DNA of 64,000 nt, from the NCBI GenBank assembly GCA_947561715.1, contig OX387200.1, positions 5,768,501-5,832,500 on the forward strand, read 5' to 3'. This DNA is from Ascidia mentula. Taxonomy: Eukaryota; Chordata; Ascidiacea; Phlebobranchia; Ascidiidae. A program made the translations under genes and the position numbers. Under the pieces are notes generated by a model that ran no database searches, was not told where the DNA came from, and worked only from the letters and a program-made list of their open reading frames with translations. Positions 22,339-36,400 of the stretch are shown here, piece after piece (position 1 is the first letter of the stretch; each line of letters begins with the position of its first letter).

Positions 22339-24009
22339 ATGACTGTTACTTGCGAATTATGTGGAAAACAATACAAGAGTAAACGACATCTACGGCTTCA
22401 TTTTGGAAGAAATCACGTGGACAAATCAGAGGTAGTTTTAAATTGCTAAATATATTCATATATGATGTGTATTTAAGATGTGTAAATATTTTTTTAGTGG
22501 ACAGACGAATGCGAGATTTGCGGAAAAGTATATGCAGATTCTGAAATTCTAAAAAGACATCAATTGACACACGATAGCCAAAACTGGGTATGAAATGGCA
22601 AATTGGCTTTTTTAAAAAAAAAAACTTTTTACTATTTCTTGATTTTTAGATACATTGTGAAGAAGATGGATGTGCGAAAAGTTTTACCACAGCATCATCA
22701 TATCACAAGCATAAACAAACTATGCATAAGGGATTGAGGCCTCATCCAAAATTAAAGTATAGCTCAATATTGTTAGCCTACCCCATCTATAGGTTGTTTA
22801 ATGCAATAATTTTTTTTATTTTAATAGAAAACCTTATGATTGTCCTGTGGAAGGATGTGAGGCATCATTTACGAAGCACCATTTAGTTACCCAGCATTCA
22901 TACGTCCATACTAGAATACCTCCATTCAGTTGTGCAATATGTGATAGATCATTTTTAACACAAGCCCATAGAAATAGGCATATGAAGGTAATACAATTAG
23001 ACCAAGGGTGACGCTTGGCACCGAAAACCTGAAGGTTAATCCAGCGTCCCCCTGCCCATACTTTCGCATTCCCCATCTTTTTATTGCTGAAATACTTTGG
23101 GCAAAAATAAACCAATGAATGAATGAATACAATAATAAAAATGACATTTTGTCCTAAAAGGTAAAAATTAAGCAACTAGTAATGCATGTCTTTGAATTGT
23201 ACTTACATTGCTAAATTTTTATTCAACATAAGAGAGTTTATTTGGTAAAAATGCCTGTATGCATTCTTTGCATTGACTTCATAAATTTATGCAAGTAAAT
23301 TTGATTTTGTTAAGGTTCACAACGGCTACCAGTGCACTCAATGTGATAAAAGTCTTACTACTTGGTCAGACCTCAGAAGCCACATCGCCATCCACCATCC
23401 CAAAGAATTCAAATGTTCTGTATGTGATAAAGTGTTTCATATGGCATGTAGATTGAAGGAGCACAAGGCAGTACATAGTGAGGAACGACAAGTTTACAAA
23501 TGTCGCAAGTGTGACAAAACCTTTGTGAGAAAGAGTAATCTGAAGTCTCATGTAAAGGTTTGTTCACTGTTGTATTACCTCTACGTAAATTTTGTTGTTC
23601 ACTGTTTAGTTTGTATTATCTGTAGTACAATACAACTTTTTACAAAATTATTGAATGAAGCAAGGTGGTTAGGTAACCCTAAGACACTTTGTTGCAAGTT
23701 TTATTGTCAGATCCAATAATATTTTCAAGGTTGTCCATTTAAATCAACACAATTTCAAGTGCCCACACCAAACATGTGAAAGAAGTTTTGCCTACAAACA
23801 CAGTTTAATGAAGCACATGAAGGTTCATCAAGATGGTTACGTTCCACCAAAAAAGGTAAAAAAAAACACAGCTGCAAGCTTATTTAGCAAATGAGTGATG
23901 TTTTTTGTTTTTACATTAGAGAACACCAAAGGGAAGAAAGAAAATAAGCCTGATATCTCGCATCACTGGAATGGATCCGAAGCAGCAATTGATTCCTGTC
24001 ATTTCTTGA
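22339..24009 (+). CDS. GTF3A: Transcription factor IIIA, nine C2H2 zinc fingers
   Basis: Seven exons give 302 aa: 22339-22431, 22498-22587, 22650-22756, 22828-22987, 23315-23557, 23730-23855, 23920-24009. Exactly nine C2H2 fingers follow one another, the hallmark of TFIIIA, which binds the internal control region of 5S rRNA genes and 5S RNA itself. Finger 6 (GYQCTQCDKSLTTWSDLRSH) matches human [20 protein letters not shown], including the Thr-Trp of the RNA-binding finger. The tail (KGRKKISLISRITGMDPK) resembles the human REKRSLASHLSGYIPPK segment after finger 9. The start ATG opens finger 1 (CELCGKQYKSKRHLRLH) almost at once, so the N-terminus is shorter than in vertebrates. AATAAA lies near 24027. 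The gene converges on HGS. Confidence 0.9.
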
Positions 24010-24441
24010 TTTCATTTCTTTTTGTGCAATAAAAGTTCCACAATATTAAAAAAATTGTTGTTACGGGTTTATGGACTCCAGATCCAGTTTATTGGATACA
24101 GACATGTCTACAGTCCATTTGCAGACGATAAGTTGAAAATTTTATGCGTAGTTATTTCATGCAGAAACATGCATGTATTTGTCCAAAAGCGCTTTTTCAC
24201 ATTCAACAAGATTCGCAAGTCACAATATTGTTGTTTTGTAACCAAAATCACTCAAGTAATTTATCTGATATAAAACACTGTCAAAATATACAAGAATAGA
24301 TCAATATTGCACAGTCCTTAAATCTAATGGGATTTTTAATTATTATCAGTGTTGTATATATTTATGCCTTGATACACTTATATAGGAGCCATCAAACTGG
24401 ATACACAACAGTCACCAAGCATTGTAAGACAACACAAGTCT

Positions 24442-27400
24442 TTAATCAAATGAAATAAGCAGGTCTGCTGGAGTTTGGTGTTGGGCAGGGGCCGCAGGCG
24501 GAGCATCCTACAAAATAAGAACATAATTGTTGAGAATTGAAATAAAGCTCTTAATTTGCCACTCTGGCAAAACCTAAAAACAAGATGGAATGAAAGTAAA
24601 CAAGATGTTTTATCAATGTATTGGGCATAAAATGGATAGATACGTTATATTTAACTAATTGGCAACACAAGAATAACAATAAATTGTAAAATAAACTGAC
24701 GATTATTACTGTTGGCTGTTAACTATGCTATTTTGGTAAAACCATGAAATTTGTAAAACTATGAAATTGGTACTTCCGACTGATGACTATGAAATTTTTA
24801 TTTGTCTTACCAACCACCTTTACTTTGCTCAGTACAACATAACCTGAGAAATTAGTACTACCCACATACCTGGGGCTGGTAATATTGTTGTTGCTGCTGG
24901 GGTGGCACTTGGTATGCTGCCTGGTTGGGATCACCATGTTGTGGGGCTGTCATCTGTTGGGGAATGGGGGCTGGCTGGGGTGTAGGAGGTGGGGCAGTTG
25001 CTACCACCTGGCAAGCAAGTTTGAGTAGGTACATAATCCTGGACGTCAATAAACCATAAATAATTGTAAATTTTACCTGTTGCTGGCCTGCTATGGGAGT
25101 CGGTGCACCAGTGTTCGGCAATGATTGGTTCATTTGTGCCATGTTGTACGAATCTAGCAAATAAACAATTTTGTCATTTTTTTAAGTTTTGCAATTTCAT
25201 TGTCAACGTACAGCAAGATTTTTTGCACGTGATATGCTTAGCAAACATTTAAAACTATTTTTCAAAAACTGTCCTTCTGGCTCAAAAAAATACAAAGATT
25301 GTATATTACCAACCTTTTTCACCAAGCTTTAACACACGACGGACGAAACATTGATTGATTTATCTTTTTATGTCAGAGCGATAGTTTTTGAAAAATACAA
25401 AACTACTTGCTATTTGTACTATCGTAGACAACACACAGTTGTGAAATACACAACTTAAACAAGCTTACCTGGTGGTGCTTGTTGCATGTGTTGACCTTGG
25501 GCACCCTGTTAATACAATTTTTATTCAATATTAAAACATCGTTATAACCAAACAAAAAAAGGAAATTCCAGAAACAAAATGGGAAAACAGATGCTATTTG
25601 TCATTAAAAGTAACTGATTTTAAATTCATTGTATTTGACAACTTGGAATGTTTATAGGACTACTTTAATTGAGCATTTACCACAACTTTAACCTATTTTT
25701 GGATTTACTATACTTTTCATGCACCAGTTTTATTGACGGATTACTTTATTGGACTACTGTCCATTGCAGGGCATAACAGCATGTTTATGTAAATTGTTTG
25801 GTCGGAGAAACAGGTTACAAACCTGTTGGTTGTAGGCATTTGAATCATAACTTCCTCCGTAAGTAGTGACAGGAGTGTAACCAGCGTTAGTCTGACCACC
25901 AGCATATTGACCTGTTGGAACCTGCTGATAAATTGTTAATATACAACATTATTGAGAGATACAGGCAACCATAAAATGATAAACTTACTGCAACAGCACC
26001 GGCCTGTGGATACTGCATTGGTTGGTTAGTCGGAGTTTGAGGATATCCACCATACATGTTGTATTGGTTGTTTATCATACCTGAACAAATACAGTTTCAT
26101 AGTTTTGTGTTTGTGACTCCACAGCAATGACTAGGCAAATGCTTCCCCTTTGTGGTTTACTGTTTATTTTAGATTCCGGGCATTGGACCAAATAAATAAA
26201 TTCTATTCTTTTAAAATTTCTAGTGCAAAAAAAATGGTTAACGATGCAACCAAAAATTTTTGCTTTCAATGAATTTAGCATTGGTTACGTAGACTTTTTT
26301 TAAACTGTAATCTATGTTATAAAATGCTTCACATGCCCTGTATAACTATAAGCAGCTTTACTTGTCCTTCACAGTAGTTCCTTATTGCAATTTGGGTGAC
26401 ATTCATATGATATGGATCAAAATAGCTCAATACATATTTGGAGACACCAAACCCACATAAGAGTCATTAGAGATTTATGTTCTATATTACCTTGGGCTTC
26501 AGGACCCTGGCCTTCCATGTTGACTGGAGGCTGCTGCATGTACTAAAAATCCAACATTACATTCAAATCCCACATTTACAAAAGGCATGTTTACTTTACA
26601 TTAAAAAGAATGTGTTCTTTAGACACATTTACAAAAGGCATGTTTACTTTACATTTCATAGACCTTCAGGGCAGCCCACCTGTGTATTGTAACCTGCAAT
26701 GAGCATAGTTGGCTGCATTGCCCGTTGTTGGATAAAATGCTTCTGTTGTTCCAGCCTTGCCTGTCTGGCCATCTCTTGCTCTTGCATTCTTTGCAAAGCG
26801 AGTTGTCGCTGATATGCCAAGTACTCCTGTGCATTAACAACAATGTCAGTAAGGCAAAAAAATATTTACGATACAGATCTGCATTTTTCCTTCAAACATG
26901 TCTTTTATTTTTGTCACTGAGCAAAAGTACCTATATCAGTGAGATGCAGATCTTTCATAGGTAATTTTTTTACAATTGACAGTTTACATGGAATCTTCAT
27001 TGCAATTTTCTTTAGAAAAATACTTTTCCCTGGATTTTACATTGCAAACAAACAAAAAGGTTGAAATTAATCTGTTTTTTAATCAAAACATTGTATTAGC
27101 AATAACAGATGTGTGCACCTGTTTTTTCTGCCTCATCAGTTCCAGCTTTTGCACCATTTGGATTTGTCGTTGACGTTCTGCTTCCTCAGCTGCTCTCTTC
27201 ATTTTCTCTGCATGTTCATTTCTCAAAGCGTCGAGGGCAGCACGAGCATCTCGCAATTGAACTAGCTTGTCTTGCAATGCTTCTTGGTGCACTTAACACA
27301 TCCACGCTACATTATCTTGTGTCAACTTAAACACAAATACTCCACTGGTATGAGATAAACATTAAATTCACATGATTGGATAATATAAGTTGATGTATGA

Positions 27401-30400
27401 ACATATGAATCAATGAAACTTACATCACAGATATTTTATATTTATTTTTTATTCTTTTGTAATTGCAGTGATATCACAACAGTTATTCTCACAAAAAAAC
27501 ATTACTGAAAACCAAAGTCACAAAATCTTTACAAAAAAAAAGTTAAGAAATAATTATATATATATAATCATTTAAAGGATAAATACATATTTATATCCAT
27601 ATTGATGTTTAATTTTTTAAACCATTTTGAATTTTAGGTTGGCAATCAGTTTAATTGCAACAGGTGGCAACACACATAAAGCCTCTTAAACATCGTGTCC
27701 CATTTGGAAACACCCTAAATAATTAATTAACACTCACATCGCTTTTCCTCTAGTTCATTCATGAACTGAATCAACATAGGATGTGTGTTGTTTATGCTCT
27801 GGAAAAGTGTCTGCACAGTTGGGTCATTTGCAATCGAGCGGCCGCGCAATTGATCAGACTTCATGCGGTTCATAAAAATCTCCACGCTGGTTCTTAAATT
27901 GGTGAGAAGCTCTTCGTTGTCTGGCACATCACCATTTTGAAGGCTCTGCATAAAACAGAATTGTCAGAATACAACATATGTGCATGCATACATCATTGAC
28001 AGCTCCGTGAAAGTAAATCTAATTCATCAGGACTGTCACAAATAAGTACTGGAATGAAGTCATTTACTTTTGACTGTTATCATGGAGTTACTTCATAACA
28101 ATGTTAATGATAACTAGTGTCAGTAAACCTCTTCTTGTTTTTGTGGTTCCACCATTTCAGTTTCCTCATTTTCTACTTCAGTTGGTTCTTCCACAACCTC
28201 TTTTTTAGAAGACTTCTTGGATCCAGTTTTGCTGCTGGAATTTTTCTGTGATTTGTCCTGTAAGATGAGGAAGATTTGGTGTGAAATCAGATAACAGAGA
28301 GAACTTTTTAATGTTTAGTTTGGTTACCTTTTTTCCTTGTTCCTCCTTCTTTTTGTCCCAATAGGATCTGTCGAGATATCTGGCCAGATCAGGGTCTTCC
28401 TCAGGGTCCTAAAATAAGTTATCCCAATATGGGTTACGCAGTGAACTGCAGAAAACTAAATCAATCTTTGACTGCAAAATAACTAAATGCTTGTATTTCT
28501 ACTTTAATACTTTTGTATTGACCATACTTGTATATGGCTGTAGTTCAATAAGTTTAAGCCTTTCAATTTTAAGAAAAACTACCAAGTGGAAATGGCCCAA
28601 CCCTAGTTTATCACCTGTTATCTAATTCCATCAAAAACACTCCCTTCAAAAAACTAATAAAAGTGAGCTTACCACCACTGGTGCTTGGGGAGCTGAAGCA
28701 ACAGTTGTAGAAGGAGCAGGTTGTTTATTGACGGTGGTATACACAGAGTCATTAATCTGCTCACGTCTAATACGGTTGCGATTCTCCTGTTCATCCAGAG
28801 AAAGAGCCAAAGCAAGTTGAAGTTCCTCTTCCTCTTTCATGGCAGCCTCATCCCGTTTTGGAGGCTCCTGCACAATAAGAAAGTTTTAGGCTGGACTGGA
28901 TTATTTCATTTCAGCCACCAATGCTGTTAGGTCTTACTTGGCCCTCTTTAGAAAGTGGGTGGTTAAGGTATTCCGCTGGCAGTCCAGATGCATCAGATTT
29001 TCCTTTGCTTCCAGAGCTAGATAAGAAACAGAGCTGAATATAGATAGACTTCCAAACATATTGAGTTGATTTTTAGCAAATGTGCATGATTGTGCAACAT
29101 AACATATAGTACATGTGAAACATGTATTTTGAAATATACCTGGTGAGTTTATCATAGCATCCGTCACAAACTCGTACTTCTTTTTCAATGCCATATTTTG
29201 GAATATGTGCTTGCTTGCTGGAACATTTGCCACAAAATATTCCACCACAGTTACGACAATGATGCTGTAAACCAAAATGTTAAGAATCGTGCTTTATCAG
29301 AAAATATTACAACCAGATTTACCTTTCTGGTGACAAATGAAAATTCATTTTTGCATTTTTGACACTCATCACCGTCATGCCATATAGGAGCCTGTAGTTA
29401 AAAGGATAAGTTGTTTGTTAGGTTGCTTTAAAACAAACATGACACAAGCTATTACCGTCTCAGCCTTAAACATGTCTGCTGCATTACTAGGCTGTGGTGG
29501 AAACTTGTATCCTGCATGGTAGATTTAAATTTGTGTTAATACATAGTTATGAAAATAAACCTATTCAAATGCCACCTTCAGCTTTCATGATGTTGTACAG
29601 GTTAGTGGCCACCTTTAAATCAGGTTTGTCCTTAAACCCAAGACCCCACTCCTGAATCATTTCCAGAAGTTTGTTTTTAACGTTTTCACTTGTGGCCGAT
29701 TTAACAAGCTCCTTAATCTGTTCTATGTATGAATCGGTGAGTACTTCGGTGTGCATTGCTTCACCACAGTTCTTCATTGTGATATCGAGTACCTTACACA
29801 CAAACAACAAACTTTATTATGCTGACATACTTCAGTTGGAATGTACTTAAAACATAGTGACACTTACGTTTATAGCAAAAAACATAACATGAGGGTTCTT
29901 TTCCTCCATTACTCTTGCTTTAATAATGGCCGCAGCTTCTCTTGCTTTAATATCACCTCCCCTTATCATATCGCATATTTGCAAGTTGCATTCCAGATCC
30001 GGTTCAAGCAACAAGTTGCTGGTTGCCTTTTCTATATCAAGGTTAAATGGGATATTTATGAGAAGCCAAATTCAGTTTAAAAATATACAATTATAGGTTT
30101 TGTTGGTGGGTTATTGTTAAGATTGAACCGATTTGTGTAAAGTGATCACATTTAATGTTTTATCGGTTTTTAAACTAGTTCAGAAAGTCATTTCTCAGGT
30201 TTCCTGTGCAAACATCCGATGATAAATATTTTCTATTTCGCAAATGTTTCTAAAGCCCAAATATCACCATACTGCTTAGCTGGTCATCGGTTTAACAAAA
30301 ACAATTAATTTCCTTAAAAACGTTAGCCCCTACTTTGTTTGTTTTTGGAAGGAAATCACAAGGTATATGTCAAGTAATCAGTTTACTCACCAAGTAGTCT

Positions 30401-30427
30401 TTCAAATTGTGTCTTTGAGCGAAACAT
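24442..30427 (-). CDS. HGS: Hepatocyte growth factor-regulated tyrosine kinase substrate (HRS), ESCRT-0
   Basis: Twenty exons, in phase, give 747 aa (human 777). From the 5' end: 30391-30427, 29868-30031, 29576-29792, 29456-29511, 29323-29391, 29140-29264, 28938-29016, 28673-28867, 28328-28408, 28129-28257, 27738-27945, 27119-27291, 26680-26826, 26491-26542, 25989-26080, 25823-25924, 25469-25505, 25077-25153, 24870-25007, 24442-24507. Domains in order: VHS ([12 protein letters not shown] onward), FYVE zinc finger with the PI3P motif RKHHCRNCG, a ubiquitin-interacting motif ([14 protein letters not shown]), a coiled coil that pairs with STAM (ERQRQIQ), a Pro/Gln-rich tail, and a C-terminal clathrin box LLISFD. 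It sorts ubiquitinated cargo on early endosomes. I find no P(S/T)AP motif for TSG101 in the assembled protein. It shares an upstream region with HDDC2. Confidence 0.95.
26571..26655. repeat. Short tandem duplication in an HGS intron
   Basis: A 32-bp sequence at 26571-26602 recurs exactly at 26624-26655 (53-bp offset) in the intron between HGS exons 13 and 14. It is probably a replication slip with no evident function. Confidence 0.85.
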
Positions 30428-31037
30428 GATTCTCGTCTATTTTGGTTTTGCGCTTTTTGATCAGCGTATTCTCTTTTTCAAACAGAACGACGACAAGGTA
30501 GATTTAATCCAAAATAACTTAATTTTCTGCCACAAGAAAAAGCAAAATAAGTGTACAGATTAACAGTATTGTATGATATTATTCACTCCAAACAAAGTCC
30601 ATTTATACCGCAAATAACACAGTCATTGTTCACGTTCAACAACTGGACAGTCCATCTTTCGATCATCACGAATCGGATGTTTGGTAATCGTAAGTTTTGT
30701 GACGTCACAAAGCAATAAGCGTGCAACAACAATGTCGATTTCCTAGACACGCCCACAAAAATAAAGATGTATTTTTATGATGACAATTTTTGTCTCAAGA
30801 TATTTGTAAATTTCATTTTATAATAAATGTGTTTTTCGTCCTTTCCAACTGTGCACATTATTGTAGCGCATGGTTGATCAAGTGTTTTGTCACATGGCAT
30901 CACAACATAAATACATATTTTATCGTTTCCAGTTTTTTGGTCTGTTGGTGGTCGGTAAAAATTGTCTGAAGGTGGAAGTGATTTTGTCGTCTTAACGGAT
31001 ATAGTCTATATATATTTACACGTGTTAAACAGTTGCG
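30428..31037. promoter_or_regulatory. Divergent promoter region of HGS and HDDC2
   Basis: 610 bp separate the two start codons, which point away from each other. A CRE palindrome TGACGTCA lies at 30700-30707 within TGTGACGTCACAAAG, identical to the context upstream of H3.3. No TATA box is obvious. Confidence 0.5.
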
Positions 31038-32108
31038 ATGGCGGAAAATATGTTGGAATTCCTAACTACCATTGGAAAATTAAAGGTAAGTTGAACTCCT
31101 AACATGCAGTCTAAGATTGGATTGCTAACAAACTGTGTAATTACATGAATCTGTTTGTAGAAAACAAAACGAGCTGGTTGGGTCCTGCGTGGTATTAAAC
31201 ATCCGGAATCGGTCAGTGACCACATGTACAGGTATGAAAGTTGCGTAAAGGAGCAAGAATCACTTCTAAACTAGTACCTTTGCAATAACTTTGTAAGCAC
31301 AGTATTTTGTATCTTTGAAAAATATTTCTTAATTTGACCCAGTCCCAACATAAGTGTACATGTTTAGGATGGCAATTATGGCAATGACTTGCTCGGAACT
31401 GGCAGATGAAGTCCGAATTGACCAGTGAGTGTAACTAAATTGCTGTTGTGGTGGATCCCAAATTTAAGAAAGGTTATCTCAATAATCACAGTAATTGTTC
31501 AGTTGCTTGAAACTTTGTTTGGTACATGATATGGCTGAGTGCATTGTTGGTGACATCACACCAGAAGATAATGTAAGCAAAAAAGAAAAGCAGCAATTGG
31601 AAAAGGTAAGAACACTTGAGTTTCATAGCAACACCACATTGGACTATTTCAGAAAAAATTATATTTCAGAATGCTATGGAACACCTAGGAAATTTGCTGC
31701 CAGAAGAAAAAAATATTTCAATACAAACCCTGTTTGAGGTAAATCGTGTAATTTGCCTTAACCATTGCAGTATTGAAAATGTGAAAAATGTTGTGACAGG
31801 AGTATGAAGCACAGGTAACCCCCGAGGCAAAGTTTGTGAAGGATCTTGATCGATTTGAAATGATTCTCCAAGCTTTTGAGTATGAGGTGGAGTTTAACAA
31901 GCAAGGATTTCTACAAGAATTTTTCGATTCAGTAAAGGGTAAATGAAATTTGTGCTTTTTTTGATTCACAGTAATTGCTTCAAAATTTTGCCATGGCAGT
32001 TGGTTCTGATTTTGCCTTTGTCCATTTTTAGGCAAAATCCGCTCGCCTGTAGTACAAAAATTGGCTCAGCAATTGATCGAAAAACGAGAAGCTGCATCAA
32101 TAACCTGA
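31038..32108 (+). CDS. HDDC2: HD domain-containing protein 2, 5'-deoxynucleotidase family
   Basis: Seven exons give 187 aa: 31038-31085, 31161-31231, 31368-31424, 31503-31605, 31670-31738, 31800-31938, 32032-32108. The HD-domain metal ligands are visible as the His of HPESVSDHMYRMA and the His-Asp of LVHDMAECIVGDI. Both stretches are almost identical to human HDDC2 (RPESVSDHMYRMA, LVHDMAECIVGDI), and EYEAQVTPEAKFVKDLDRFE matches EYETQSSAEAKFVKQLDQCE. Relatives hydrolyse deoxynucleoside 5'-monophosphates with a divalent metal in the cytosol. The N-terminus is shorter than in human. AATAAA occurs near 32161. Confidence 0.95.
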
Positions 32109-33474
32109 CAAACGCTCTCCGCGCTGTGCAAAAATTGTATTACTGCCTCATTTACATTTCAATAAAACGTTTTTTGTTGCAAATTAGTGAAAGTAAAAAC
32201 AGACAGAGATTGAGCGATAACTATACAAAAACAATTAAGTTCAGCATAGGGTACAAATAAATAATTATTTTAGAAGGGGCAAAAGGCCGCATTAACTAGA
32301 TTTCCAAACGTTCATGTCAGGGTATGATCGATTTGGCAATTTCTTTCCTAAGTTCGTTGTCAGCGCTGTTAACTATGGCCTATACCATAATTGCTATTGT
32401 GATGTCAGAGCGTTGTACGAAAATATTCCCGATTCAACATTCCGGTTTGCACGCCTGGCATTGGTGACTCGTTAGGTACGCAAAATATATGCGCGTTCAA
32501 ATGTATATCAGAGGCGAATAAAAGACGTAACATTGAGCAAGTGTCTCCTCGCGAACAATTATCTACGCCACGATAGTTTTGTACAATATCGTAGAGAACT
32601 CAGTTTAAAAAGTTTTGCAGCGAAATCGGCCAAATTATGGTGAATGTGATTAGCTTTTCGTCCAAAAAAAAAAAAAAATACAATTAGGCTGCCATCTAAG
32701 TAAACCATGCGTGAAATAGGTTGAAGAGCACACATGACAACGAGGAATGTATTTTTCCGTTAAGGAGCAGTGCAGAGTTGGTGTACATCCCGTGTATGGA
32801 GGTCTTGCACGAAATAAAACTACATGCTTCCGTGTATAAGATATAGATATTAGATTCGTAAAATAAAACAATACAGACCATTACGTCAAAGAAACCACAG
32901 TGGTAAATAAATAAGTAAGTTATGCTGCCCGAAATAGTGATCTAGGATATAAACGGGACGTTAATCAACATTGTGGCGTCATCATACGTAGGTGTTATAC
33001 CCAGTATTCCGCCAGGTAGTCGTAGTATGAAACAATGAATTGTTTAAAGTGGTAGGAAATTAACTGTTTATATAAGCTCACAACAACAACAGCACGGTGG
33101 AAGTATTGTCATTTAAAGTGCTGTTGTTACAGAATATAGATACCACACAGTGTCATATGTGTTTTGGTTGAACATCATACATGGAATCCTCGGTAGGTGA
33201 GGCAATCCGAGTTACATCGTTTTGGGTATTCGATGCGACAGTGGCAGAAAGAATAACCAAATTTTACGTTTTTACTATACACAAGTGGTGCACCCCAATA
33301 AAAATTAACATTCAAATTGCGTTGAACAAATATACAAATTGCTCAATATCAGCTGTTTTTCCGTTTATTACGAAACAATCCTAAAAAACAGCTGTTGTTG
33401 TGAATGCAAAATTCCTCTTGCAGTGATTCGTGCTTTGTCGATCGTTTTAAATAAATAACGTTGATTATCATCCT
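32109..33474. other. Intergenic; no gene recognised
   Basis: 3' end of HDDC2, a poly-A run near 32667-32679, then AT-rich DNA up to KLHL10. Short open frames only. Confidence 0.5.
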
Positions 33475-36400
33475 ATGTCTTCCAATGCTTCTGGAGATGG
33501 TCCTCTTTGGGCAGATTGCGAGCAAGGTAGGCTTGTTTTGCAATGTTACGTTAATATTGATGTTGCACTTTACCTGTTCACAGATCTACGTACAGTGACC
33601 AAGTGTAGCTGCAACAGTCCCTTGTCAATAGTTCAATGGAAATCAACCCACAAAAGCTGGCAAACATTCAACGAACTACGCAAGAAGAATTTGTTTTTTG
33701 ACGTTGTGCTTCGCACTTCTGATGGAAAATTGTACCCAGCACATCGCTTATTGCTCTGTACATGTTCGCAATACTTTGGGTATAAAGAGCGTTTAACTAC
33801 AGATTTTGTCGAGTGGCATAAAAGTAACCAGACTATAAACATTGACTTTACAAGCACGTGAAAAAGTTGTACGTTACTAGCCTTTGTATAATGTTTTAGG
33901 GTACTCTTTAGTGGAAGATGGAAAAGCGGCGAAAAAGAGGAAATTCCCATACCTGGAGTGACCAGCGAAGTTCTGCAGATTATCCTTCAGTTCGCTTATA
34001 CCAGGGAGGTACATTCACAACATGAGAGTGTGTTTAGTCCTTATTCCTAACGACTCGATGTTTAGCTCAATCTCTCCAGTTTCAATGAAACGAAGGAGCT
34101 TTTAATCGTTGCGAATCATCTCGGATGTGATGAAATTGTACAGCATTGCGTTGGCCATCTGCTGGGCATTCTGTCCGTTGAAAACTGTTTGGACATGTGG
34201 TCGTTTGCCAGGTGAACCCAATACGCAAATAGTTAATCTATCCGCGAATTTCCAGACAAATAACTACTTGTTTTACCTAGGACGTATTACGTTCATTTAC
34301 TGAGAGAAAAGTCACAAGCCTTTGTACTACGCTGCTTTTCTGAGGTTGTTCATCTCAGAAGGGATTGCAAACTATGGGACTTATGCTACGAAGACATTAG
34401 AATACTGCTCGAAAGCAGCGAACTGAATATACCAGACGAAAGAGCGTTGTTTTTCATCGCTTTAAGGTAGGATATGTCGAAAAACGCTTCATTTGTAATT
34501 GTTATCATTGGTGTGTGCAACATGTGCGTTTCTTTTAACAAGGTGGGTGAGTAAAGATTTTTCCACCAGACGAAATTACTTGCGTCGTTTGCTGACGTGT
34601 GTACGTTGGGGCCTCGTTGACCAAGATTTCGTGCTCAAGATTATGGAGAAAAACGCAATAATCGCAACCTGCCCACATAGTCTGTAAGGCAATATTCATC
34701 TTTGTTGAGAACAAATTGTGGGATTAAGGTTAAATAGCACAATTCTCTGCCATTGTTAATTTAGTATGCAATTAGTTTAACAATAAAACGGCTGTCCAGA
34801 GACGAGAAACAGATTTTTTTAATAAACTGAACTTCTAACCTAACCTTTTGTTAAACCTTTTGTTACAGGTTTAAGTTATTTTAGTATTTGGACCTAAAAT
34901 TTCGTTTTTTCTTAATTTGTGAGATGTAAACAAAGTCGACCTGACATGGAAAAAATATTTTTGACTTTTATGCTTTTAAGTTCATTCATGGCTGAAGTGG
35001 TTGCGGCGAAAACGTTTGACAAGTCGATCGAGTCGTCCACAATCCCCCTCTTCGACGAAAACGGCAACCAGGTGGCGCTACAACCCGACGTGGAAGCAAA
35101 ATTTGCTCCGAGCATGTTTTCACATCGCTTTCCGCGCTCCATCGTCTTGGTTGTTGGAGGCTGGTGCGAAAACAGTCCGACCAACAGCACGGAGGCGTAC
35201 GAACCCCGCAGCCGCAAGTGGAAAATTACGACGTCATATTTCCCACAGTTGCTGCAGGTAATTTAGAAAGTAATTCAACGTATGTTTTAAGTAGATCATC
35301 AGGTTCACTCGCATAAGGGCAGTTCCTAGGAAAGCAGTGGAAGTACTTCCACCTAAAAAAGAATGCAATTTTACCTTTTTTGTATTTGGGGGTCTCCTTT
35401 TAAGGCGCGATTGAGCCAAACCGGTCAAGTGTGCCTGGAACCAGCCCTGACTGGCAATGCAGCCCAGTTTGATCAAAGCTATTTTATTGATTTGGTGTTT
35501 TCATTGATCTTCAAAGAAGAGATGTGTGTTGTCCGTTTTGTCACTCACTTTGTTGTGTTTATTTAAGTTTCGTCGCCTTAATTTGCAGTCTGAACCATTT
35601 GTTATATAAACGTTATCTTCTTTACCTTCGTTTTTATTCACGCAAGGCATCAATAGCTAATAATGAAGACGGTTTCATTTCCGTCTTAAAAATGCAGAGA
35701 CCGAGGGCCTACCACGGGGTGGCGTATGTGGATGGGTGCGTTTACATCATTGGAGGATTCGACGGGCGCACAACATTTAACGCCTGTGAAGAGTTTGACA
35801 TCACAACCAAGCAGTGGAGGAAAATGTGTTCCATGCATACTCGGTAACGACATCACGCCGTATTCATCAACTATCACCAGTTTTCCGGCAGCGGCTATAT
35901 CCAAGCTTTGCATCTCTATTTATTGTTAACACGCCAATGTTGTTGTTAAGGTCATTACGGAATGGATATCACCTCCAGGTTACTTTTTTAAATACAGCAT
36001 ATGTGGTAACAAATATAGTGGTACACTCTTTATGTGTGATTATATCCATGCACCAATGTTTTCGAAAGGTTGTACAAGCACGCAGTGCATAGGAAGTCAT
36101 ACACGGTAATCCTTTTATATGAAGGAGGTGTTACGTGGGTGTGACGACATTAAACGGCCTTATATACGCCATTGGAGGATCAGATGGGAGCGCAGACGAG
36201 ACTCGCTTGAGATCAGCTGAGAAGTTCGACCCGCAGGCAAACGTATGGACACAGATTCCTAATATGCGGGAGCAGCGAAGCGATGCAGGTAATGTCAGCA
36301 TTTGACTGCGCAATGATAGGAAGATAAACCGCCACATATGCAAACCCTGCGCATAAATTTCGGTTGTATAGTCACATTTTTGTATGTGTCTCAAACGAAG

